This document shows, piece after piece, positions 6,436 to 11,275 of a DNA stretch of 11,927 nt (positions are counted from its first letter, which is position 1; the number at the start of each line of letters is the position of its first letter). Origin of the DNA: SZAS-103 sp964640525 (lineage in GTDB: Bacteria; Pseudomonadota; Gammaproteobacteria; Xanthomonadales; Xanthomonadaceae); the NCBI GenBank assembly GCA_964640525.1, contig CAZXGS010000074.1:1-11927 (forward strand), read 5' to 3'. Position numbers and translations under genes: made by a program. The notes beneath the pieces are model-generated. The model worked only from the letters and a program-made list of their open reading frames with translations, was not told the origin of the DNA and ran no database searches.

Positions 6436-7836
6436 ATGTCCCGCTCGCGCCCAGCCCGCCACGTGTTCGCCCAGCCCGCCGCTGTCGATCCTGACTGGAC
6501 GCCGCGCGGCTGGCGTGCGCTCCCGGCCAGCCAGATGCCGAACTGGCCCGACCCGCTGGCGCTGGAGGCGGCGCTGGACGAGGTACGGCAACTGCCGCCG
6601 CTGGTGACCTCGTGGGAGATCCTCTCGCTCAAGCAGCAGATCGCCGAGGCCCAGCAGGGCCGGCGCTTCCTGCTGCAGGGCGGCGATTGCGCCGAGAGTT
6701 TCAGCGATTGCACCTCGGCGGTGATCTCCAACCGCCTCAAGGTGCTGCTGCAGATGAGCCTGGTGCTGGTCCACGGCCTGCGCGAGCCGGTCATCCGGCT
6801 GGGTCGCTTCGCCGGCCAATACGCCAAGCCGCGCTCGGCCGACCTTGAAACCCGCGATGGCGTGACCTTGCCCAGCTACCGCGGCGACATCGTCAACGCG
6901 CCGGCATTCGAGCCGACCGCGCGCACCCCGGATCCGCGCCGGCTGGTGAAGGCGCATGCACGCTCGGCGATGACGATCAATTTCGTGCGCGCGCTGATCG
7001 ACGGCGGCTTCGCCGACCTCCACCACCCCGAATACTGGAATCTGGACTGGGTCGGCCATTCGCCGCTGGCGGACGAATACCGGCACATGGTGGCCGCCGT
7101 CGCCGACGCGGTCGCGTTCATGGAGACCCTGTCGGGCGAATCGCTGCACAACCTCGACCGCGCCGAGTTCTACACCTCCCACGAGGCCCTGCTGCTGCCC
7201 TACGAGGAAGCGCAGACCCGACAGGTGCCGCGGCAGACCGGCTGGTTCAACCTGTCCACCCATTTCCCCTGGCTGGGCGTGCGCACCGGCGCCATCGACG
7301 GCGCCCACGTCGGCTACCTGCGCGGGATCCGCAACCCGATCGGCATCAAGGTCGATGGCGCGCTGGCACCCGACACACTGCTGCGCCTGCTCGACGTGCT
7401 CGACCCCGGCAACGAGCCTGGCCGGATCACCCTGATCCATCGCTTCGGCACCGCCCGCATCGCCGCCGCGCTGCCGCCGCTGATCGCCGCGGTGCGCCGC
7501 GAGGGCCGGCACGTGCTGTGGGTGTCCGACCCGATGCACGGCAACACCCAGGGCACCGCCAACGGCTACAAGACCCGCCCGTTCGACGCCATCCGCGGCG
7601 AACTGGAACAGGCGATGGCCATCCACGCCGCGCACGGCTCGCGGCTGGGCGGCGTGCACCTGGAACTGACCGGCGAAAATGTCACCGAGTGCACCGGCGG
7701 CGCACGCGAGCTGACCGAGGCCGACCTGGAACGCGCCTACCGCTCCAGCGTGGATCCGCGGCTGAACTACGAGCAATCACTGGAGATCGCCATGCTGATC
7801 GTGCGCCAGCGCACGGCGCTGGCACGGACGGGCTGA
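6436..7836 (+). CDS. class II 3-deoxy-7-phosphoheptulonate (DAHP) synthase
   Basis: A 466-residue cytoplasmic enzyme that condenses phosphoenolpyruvate and erythrose 4-phosphate to DAHP, the committed step of the shikimate pathway. It belongs to the plant/mycobacterial class II type, recognisable from DWTPRGWRALPASQMPNWPD at the N-terminus. The metal ligands sit at C85 (GGDCAESF), H368 (DPMHGNT), E414 (LTGENVTEC) and D440 (VDPRLNYEQ), corresponding to M. tuberculosis C87/H369/E411/D441. Other family landmarks are RLGRFAGQYAKPRS, LPSYRGDIVN, TSHEALLLPYEEA and KVDGALAPDTLL. Length is normal for the class. The ATG has no obvious Shine-Dalgarno. It lies 87 bp after dsbB behind its own candidate promoter, and the next gene is convergent, so it is probably monocistronic. 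The minus-strand frame over it (5836-7776) is a shadow. Confidence 0.96.
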   Translation: MSRSRPARHVFAQPAAVDPDWTPRGWRALPASQMPNWPDPLALEAALDEVRQLPPLVTSWEILSLKQQIAEAQQGRRFLLQGGDCAESFSDCTSAVISNRLKVLLQMSLVLVHGLREPVIRLGRFAGQYAKPRSADLETRDGVTLPSYRGDIVNAPAFEPTARTPDPRRLVKAHARSAMTINFVRALIDGGFADLHHPEYWNLDWVGHSPLADEYRHMVAAVADAVAFMETLSGESLHNLDRAEFYTSHEALLLPYEEAQTRQVPRQTGWFNLSTHFPWLGVRTGAIDGAHVGYLRGIRNPIGIKVDGALAPDTLLRLLDVLDPGNEPGRITLIHRFGTARIAAALPPLIAAVRREGRHVLWVSDPMHGNTQGTANGYKTRPFDAIRGELEQAMAIHAAHGSRLGGVHLELTGENVTECTGGARELTEADLERAYRSSVDPRLNYEQSLEIAMLIVRQRTALARTG

Positions 7837-7912
7837 AACATGCGCCCAGGGACGCGAGGGATCGACGTCGCACGGTGCGCGGGCGCATGCCGCGACACAC
7901 CCGCGCGAACAC

Positions 7913-7928
7913 CACGCCCCGGCGTGGG
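7913..7928. terminator. hairpin between convergent genes
   Basis: CCACGC-CCCG-GCGTGG: a 6-bp perfect stem with a tetraloop, midway between the DAHP synthase stop (7836) and the end of the diguanylate cyclase (7934). Being symmetric, it could serve both strands. No U-tract on either side, so this is only a candidate bidirectional terminator. Confidence 0.4.
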
Positions 7929-7933
7929 CGCCC

Positions 7934-9001
7934 CTACCTCGCCACCACGCGGTTGCGTCCCCCGGCCTTGGCCTCGTACAGCGCTGCGTCCACGCGCTCG
8001 ATCCAGTTCGCCAGCGAGTCGCCGGGACGGTAGGTGGCGACGCCGAACGACGCGGTGACGGTGCCGGCCGGGTCGATCGGGGTGGCAGCGATCGCCTGCC
8101 GCAGCGCTTCGGCGACCAGCGCACTGGCCTCGCCGTGCGCACCTCGCGCCAGCAGCAGGAATTCCTCGCCACCCCAGCGCGCCAGCACGTCGTCGCGGCG
8201 CAGCTTGGCTTCGCAGCGACGGGCGACCTGGCGCAGGACTTCGTCGCCGGCGGGGTGGCCGTGGGTGTCGTTGATGCGCTTGAAGTGGTCGATGTCGAAC
8301 AGGATCAGGCCATCGGCCGGGTCCGGGGCGGCAACGAGGTTGCCCAACAGGTGTTCGCTGGCGCGGCGGTTGTAGAGTCCGGTGAGGCCGTCGCGTTCGG
8401 CCAGCACCTGCAACCTGGCGCGCTCGCTGCGGACGGCTTCAAAGCGGCGTTCGATGCCGCGATGGAAGGGAATGAAGGCCAGCATCAGCAGCATCGCCGG
8501 GCCCAGCGTCATCACCAGATCCATCCCGCGTGGCGAACGCAGTTGCGCCGGGTGCGCCACCAGGTAGCCCAGGACAGGGCTGGCCACCAGCAGCCAGCTC
8601 ACCAGCGCGGCCGCGAAGGCCTGTCGCGGCGGCAGGAACACGATCATCGCCAGCACCAGCGGCAGCATGGCCGGCGCGATCGGCGGCAGGGTGTCGACCA
8701 GGCGCATTCCGGGATCGGCATCGGCACGCAGGCCATACACCCAGGCCGGCAGCGCGAGCGCCAGCAACGCGGCGGCGAAGCCTGCCCAAATCACGGCGTC
8801 GATTTTCTCCGGCCGCAGCGCAAGCAGCCCCGCCAGGCACGCCAGCACGCCGGCAAGCGCCGTCGAAATGGACAGGTCCAACACGGCCGGATGCGGCTCC
8901 ATGGCGTGCAGCCATGCGGCCACCCCGGCGGCGAGGGACCCGCAGGCCAGGACGCCGATCGCGGTATTGCGGATGAAGCGCTGGTGCGGATCGATGGTCA
9001 C
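7934..9001 (-). CDS. membrane-bound GGDEF diguanylate cyclase
   Basis: A 355-residue predicted enzyme that makes the second messenger c-di-GMP from two GTP. The N-terminal half has about six membrane segments (roughly 13-32, 40-62, 68-90, 106-124, 127-147, 160-178) and no recognised extracellular sensor domain. A short linker helix (RGIERRFEAVRSERARLQVL, 181-200) leads into the GGDEF domain, which opens with AERDGLTGLYNRR (201-213). FDIDHFKRIND (235-245) supplies the metal-binding Asp. The active-site loop is GGEEF (277-281), intact. R268-x-x-D271 lies at the standard position upstream, so the product-inhibition I-site is present. There is no EAL domain. The start is GTG at 9001, the only plausible start ahead of the first membrane segment. 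It follows the upstream YbjN-like gene by 27 nt and is probably cotranscribed with it. Confidence 0.93.
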   Translation of the reverse strand: MTIDPHQRFIRNTAIGVLACGSLAAGVAAWLHAMEPHPAVLDLSISTALAGVLACLAGLLALRPEKIDAVIWAGFAAALLALALPAWVYGLRADADPGMRLVDTLPPIAPAMLPLVLAMIVFLPPRQAFAAALVSWLLVASPVLGYLVAHPAQLRSPRGMDLVMTLGPAMLLMLAFIPFHRGIERRFEAVRSERARLQVLAERDGLTGLYNRRASEHLLGNLVAAPDPADGLILFDIDHFKRINDTHGHPAGDEVLRQVARRCEAKLRRDDVLARWGGEEFLLLARGAHGEASALVAEALRQAIAATPIDPAGTVTASFGVATYRPGDSLANWIERVDAALYEAKAGGRNRVVAR

Positions 9002-9028
9002 GGCGGCACGCGTGGTCGATCCGGCACG

Positions 9029-9436
9029 TTACATCAGGTCGCCGCCCGCGGTGAGCTGGCTCTCCATGCGATCGCCCAGCCCCCCGATCTCCAGCACCAG
9101 GCGGTCGATCTCGGCCGCATCGAGGTGGGCGCTGGGACGGTTCTCGCACAATTGCAGGTACGGCACGCCATCGAGTTTGCTGATCGCCAGGTAGCCGACG
9201 CGGCTCTCCCAGTTGAAGGCCAACGCGCGCTTGGGGTCGATACCCGTGGTCGGGCCAAGCACCGTGCTGACGCGCACGAAACGCCGCCCGTCCTCGTGCT
9301 CGATTTCGGCCAGGTAGATCCGCTGATGGCGCTGCCCATCGGCAAGGGAAAGCTTGACGCACGCCAGCCCGGGCTCGCTGGAAACCAGCGTGTAGTGCGC
9401 GTCGAGGTGTCCACGGATCTGGTCGAAGGTCAGCAT
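9029..9436 (-). CDS. small hypothetical protein, possibly YbjN / type III chaperone-like fold
   Basis: A 135-residue soluble protein without signal peptide or membrane segment. It is real: it has its own promoter-like sequence, leads directly into the cyclase gene, and the composition is protein-like (MLTFDQIRGHLDAHY at the start, then alternating strands KLSLADGQRHQRIYLAEIEH, RRFVRVSTVLGP, FNWESRVGYLAISKLDG, PYLQLCENRP, and a closing helix EIDRLVLEIGGLGDRMESQL). Helix - several strands - helix with this spacing resembles the YbjN/CesT-like (type III secretion chaperone-like) fold. That is a fold impression, not a motif match. Position upstream of a diguanylate cyclase could mean a partner or regulator, but nothing in the sequence shows it. 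Function unknown. Confidence 0.75.
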   Translation of the reverse strand: MLTFDQIRGHLDAHYTLVSSEPGLACVKLSLADGQRHQRIYLAEIEHEDGRRFVRVSTVLGPTTGIDPKRALAFNWESRVGYLAISKLDGVPYLQLCENRPSAHLDAAEIDRLVLEIGGLGDRMESQLTAGGDLM

Positions 9437-9460
9437 GGCGCCACCGGCTTTGGGGCATCC

Positions 9461-9490
9461 ATGCTAACGCCCGCGCGCGAGGATCGCCAA
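9461..9490 (-). promoter_or_regulatory. candidate promoter of YbjN-like/cyclase operon
   Basis: On the minus strand TTGGCG (9490-9485) and TAGCAT (9466-9461) are 18 bp apart. Each matches the sigma-70 consensus at 4 of 6 positions. Transcription would start about 18 nt before the ATG at 9436. Inferred from motif and position. Confidence 0.4.
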
Positions 9491-9686
9491 GCCCGACGGC
9501 CACGGCACCTGCACCGCCCCGTGCGCACACCACGCCCTTGAGACAGCGAAACGTTCGAGCGAGCCGCCGGATCCTGGCCTTCGTGGTGACCCTGGCCTGC
9601 CTTTGGCTCGATGAAGGAGAGCACACGCAAGGCATTCCTGCGGACCGTCCGCGATGGACCTGGCGAGTCACCTTCGCCCTCTGCCC
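9491..9686. other. gene-free spacer left of the repeat array
   Basis: No convincing gene, RNA or promoter for the array seen here. TTCGTGGTGACCCTG near 9580-9595 resembles the first half of the neighbouring repeat and may be a decayed copy or chance. Small open frames lack ribosome binding sites and family features. Confidence 0.4.
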
Positions 9687-9895
9687 GTTCGTGGCGAGCC
9701 TGTCGAACCAAGTGCGAAACACCCTCCATCCGTTCGTGGTGAGCCTGTCGAACCACAGGCGAAACACCCTCCATCCCCGTTCGTGGTGAGCCTGTCGAAC
9801 CACGGGCGAAGCACCTTCCGTCCGTTCGTGGTGAGCCTGTCGAGCCACGGGCGAAGCACCTTCTATCCCCGTTCGTGGTGAGCCTGTCGAACCAC
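9687..9895 (+). repeat. forward REP cluster A (5 copies)
   Basis: Copies start at 9687, 9732, 9779, 9824 and 9871, alternating 45 and 47 bp apart. Spacers of 20-22 bp are themselves conserved (GGCGAAGCACCTTC-like). The first copy has lost the last C of its 3' arm (CCAAG) and the fourth carries CGAGCC. Confidence 0.93.
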
Positions 9896-9926
9896 GCTCT
9901 TCAGCCGCCAAGCCCCACGGATTCGG

Positions 9927-9971
9927 GCGGCAAGCAGTGGTCCGGATTCAACGAGCGCACTTGCCTGCCGC
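9927..9971. repeat. conserved bulged stem-loop in unit tail
   Basis: GCGGCAAGCAGTG (9927-9939) is complementary, with two single-base bulges, to CACTTGCCTGCCGC (9958-9971). The same structure recurs at 10358-10402 and 10650-10694. In the fourth unit (about 10942-10986) the left arm is mutated (GCGGCGAGCAGCG), weakening the stem. GCCGCC just upstream (9904-9909) could instead pair with the GGCGGC that overlaps the left arm. Confidence 0.6.
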
Positions 9972-9985
9972 TCCTCGCGAACGGC

Positions 9986-10010
9986 GTGGTTCGACAGGCT
10001 CACCACGAAC
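9986..10010 (-). repeat. inverted REP copy, unit 1
   Basis: Full-length copy in the opposite orientation (starts GTGGTTCG, ends CACCACGAAC), 115 bp after the last forward copy. With that copy it makes a long-range inverted repeat. Confidence 0.93.
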
Positions 10011-10045
10011 GGTTGTTGGGGCGCTCAGGAAAAAGCGAAACACGC

Positions 10046-10063
10046 GCACCAACTGGCTGGTGC
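10046..10063. repeat. perfect small hairpin in unit tail
   Basis: GCACCA-ACTGGC-TGGTGC, a 6-bp stem with a 6-nt loop. It recurs unchanged at 10477-10494 and 10769-10786 and is missing from the decayed right end. Confidence 0.6.
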
Positions 10064-10117
10064 TGATCGCGGCAGGCGGGGTCGGCAGAAAACGAATTTC
10101 GATCCACCATGCTCACC

Positions 10118-10326
10118 GTTCGTGGCGAGCCTGTCGAACCAAGTGCGGAACACCCTCCGTCCGTTCGTGGCGAGCCTGTCGAACCACAGGCAAAACACCC
10201 TCCATCCCCGTTCGTGGTGAGCCTGTCGAACCACGGGCGAAGCACCTTCCGTCCGTTCGTGGTGAGCCTGTCGAGCCACGGGCGAAGCACCTTCTATCCC
10301 CGTTCGTGGTGAGCCTGTCGAACCAC
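10118..10326 (+). repeat. forward REP cluster B (5 copies)
   Basis: Copies start at 10118, 10163, 10210, 10255 and 10302, with the same 45/47 alternation and the same variant positions (CCAAG in the first, CGAGCC in the fourth) as cluster A. The second copy differs from its partner by C for T at position 9. Confidence 0.93.
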
Positions 10327-10416
10327 GCTCTTCAGCCGCCAAGCCCCACGGATTCGGGCGGCAAGCAGTGGTCCGGATTCAACGAGCGCACTTGCCTGCC
10401 GCTCCTCGCGAACGGC

Positions 10417-10441
10417 GTGGTTCGACAGGCTCACCACGAAC
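10417..10441 (-). repeat. inverted REP copy, unit 2
   Basis: Identical to the inverted copy of unit 1 and again 115 bp after the last forward copy. Confidence 0.93.
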
Positions 10442-10548
10442 AGTTTTTGGGGTGGCCAGGAAAAAGCAAAACATGCGCACCAACTGGCTGGTGCTGATCG
10501 TGGCAGGCGGGGTCGGCAGAGAACGAATTTCGATCCACCATGCTCACC

Positions 10549-10618
10549 GTTCGTGGCGAGCCCGTCGAACCACGGGCGGAATCCTCATGACCCGTTCGTG
10601 GTGAGCCTGTCGAACCAC
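10549..10618 (+). repeat. forward REP pair C
   Basis: Two copies, at 10549 and 10594, 45 bp apart. The first has the variant GAGCCCGTCG. Compared with clusters A and B three copies are missing, a net loss of 139 bp (47+45+47), which accounts for the change from 431 to 292 bp. Confidence 0.9.
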
Positions 10619-10708
10619 GCTCTTCAGCCGCCAAGCCCCACGGATTCGGGCGGCAAGCAGTGGTCCGGATTCAACGAGCGCACTTGCCTGCCGCTCCTCG
10701 CGAACGGC

Positions 10709-10733
10709 GTGGTTCGACAGGCTCACCACGAAC
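10709..10733 (-). repeat. inverted REP copy, unit 3
   Basis: Same sequence and same 115-bp offset from the preceding forward copy as in units 1 and 2. Confidence 0.93.
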
Positions 10734-10840
10734 AGTTTTTGGGGTGGCCAGGAAAAAGCAAAACATGCGCACCAACTGGCTGGTGCTGATCGTGGCAGGC
10801 GGGGTCGGCAGAGAACGAATTTCGATCCACCATGCTCACC

Positions 10841-10910
10841 GTTCGTGGCGAGCCCGTCGAACCACGGGCGGAATCCTCATGACCCGTTCGTGGTGAGCCT
10901 GTCGAACCAC
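10841..10910 (+). repeat. forward REP pair D
   Basis: Copies at 10841 and 10886, identical to pair C including the GAGCCCGTCG variant. Confidence 0.9.
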
Positions 10911-11000
10911 GCTCTTCAGCCGCCAAGCCCCACGGATTCTGGCGGCGAGCAGCGGTCCCGATTCAACGATCACACTTGCCTGCCGCTCCTCGCCAGCGGC

Positions 11001-11025
11001 GTGGTTCGACAAGCTCACCACGAAC
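11001..11025 (-). repeat. inverted REP copy, unit 4
   Basis: Inverted copy with one substitution (GACAAGCT instead of GACAGGCT), in the diverged last unit, again 115 bp after its forward partner. Confidence 0.9.
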
Positions 11026-11057
11026 GGTAATTGGGAACCCAGGAAAAGCGAAAAACA

Positions 11058-11076
11058 CGACTGGCCCACCACGAAC
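11058..11076 (-). repeat. truncated, decayed REP remnant
   Basis: CGACTGGCCCACCACGAAC matches 17 of 19 bases of the 3' part of an inverted copy, preceded by unrelated bases. Marks the right boundary of the array. Confidence 0.6.
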
Positions 11077-11179
11077 GGGAGCGCTGCGGCACCCCGGATG
11101 CGTTCGCCAACCTCCAGACCCGCACTTCACGTGGCCCGCATTCCCGCCCGACGGCAGCGAATCATCCAGTCCATTTGCC

Positions 11180-11193
11180 TTGATCCAAGTCAA
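11180..11193 (+). promoter_or_regulatory. FNR/Anr-type box upstream of ccoN
   Basis: TTGATCCAAGTCAA matches the FNR/Anr/FixK consensus TTGAT-N4-ATCAA at 9 of 10 specified positions (GTCAA in the right half). Its centre is about 41 bp upstream of the transcription start predicted from the -10 below, the class II activator position. cbb3 oxidase operons are standard targets of these oxygen-sensing regulators, so induction at low oxygen is expected. Confidence 0.8.
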
Positions 11194-11214
11194 GTCGACG
11201 CGAAATTTTTCTGC

Positions 11215-11220
11215 TAAATT
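11215..11220 (+). promoter_or_regulatory. candidate -10 of ccoN promoter
   Basis: TAAATT in a local A/T-rich patch (AAATTTTTCTGCTAAATTTTTG) that contrasts with the surrounding G+C. Transcription start would be near 11227, putting the FNR-type box at about -41. No -35 needed in a class II activated promoter. The site decides the spacing argument only; it is not mapped. Confidence 0.5.
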
Positions 11221-11275
11221 TTTGTTAGGCTGGCGGCCGCGGCGTGTTCGCGCCCGCGCCATCGAAGGTCGGGGA

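Larger units (their letters stand above)
9687..10117 (+). repeat. 431-bp higher-order unit 1
   Basis: Contains five forward copies, one inverted copy and a conserved tail (ending CCACCATGCTCACC). By eye it differs from unit 2 by about 13 substitutions. These are concentrated in the first two copies and in the tail after the inverted copy, while copies 3-5 through the inverted copy look identical. Confidence 0.9.
10118..10548 (+). repeat. 431-bp higher-order unit 2
   Basis: Same plan as unit 1 with exact 431-bp offset for all six copies. Its tail (10442-10548) is the version found again, unchanged, in the next unit. Confidence 0.9.
10299..10882 (+). repeat. perfect 292-bp tandem duplication
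   Basis: Reading from 10299 and from 10591 gives the same bases until 10648 versus 10940 (G versus T), about 349 matching positions, which covers a complete 292-bp period. No mismatch seen by eye. Complete identity between non-coding neighbours points to a recent unequal exchange or ongoing homogenisation, though a local assembly artefact is possible. Confidence 0.85.
9687..11076. repeat. REP/BIME-like palindromic repeat array, 18 copies plus a remnant
   Basis: A 1.39-kb array of a 25-bp imperfect palindrome that begins GTTCGTGG and ends CGARCCAC, with Y at position 9 and C or T near position 15. Fourteen copies are forward and four inverted. Two stems are possible in each copy: CGTGGT with ACCACG, or GTTCG with CGAAC. 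They share bases and exclude each other. The array consists of two 431-bp units (9687-10117, 10118-10548) and two 292-bp units (10549-10840, 10841-about 11076, the last cut short). No transposase or RAYT gene is nearby. Reading frames across it give repetitive peptides such as FVVSLSNH or VRQAHHER. The alternating 45/47-bp spacing breaks frame, so they are not genes. Confidence 0.95.

Noticed and set aside
6403..6607. Leader peptide starting ATGATGCTGCTG upstream of the DAHP synthase gene
   Set aside because: No aromatic-residue run of an attenuator peptide, no Shine-Dalgarno at useful distance, and the frame simply overlaps the real gene.
5836..7776. 646-codon minus-strand frame
   Set aside because: Antisense shadow across dsbB and the DAHP synthase gene, spanning two real genes and their spacer; low-complexity composition.
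8135..9541. 468-codon plus-strand frame
   Set aside because: Antisense to the cyclase and YbjN-like genes; Gln/Arg/His-rich shadow translation without motifs.
9579..9596. Additional REP copy left of the array
   Set aside because: Only the first half resembles the repeat and the 3' arm is missing. Cannot be separated from chance.
9687..10326. CRISPR-like array (25-bp repeat, 20-22-bp spacers)
   Set aside because: The spacers are nearly identical to each other and repeat copies are inverted at intervals. True CRISPR spacers are unique and repeats share one orientation. No cas gene is present.
9654..11072. Many open frames on both strands across the array (peptides with VSLSNH, VRGEPVEP, RQAHHER)
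   Set aside because: They arise from the REP repeat read in different frames, lack ribosome binding sites, and the 45/47-bp period shifts frame. Not genes.
9687..11076. Integron attC array or retron-type element
   Set aside because: No RYYYAAC/GTTRRRY core pairs at unit ends, no cassette genes, no integrase and no reverse transcriptase in the window.
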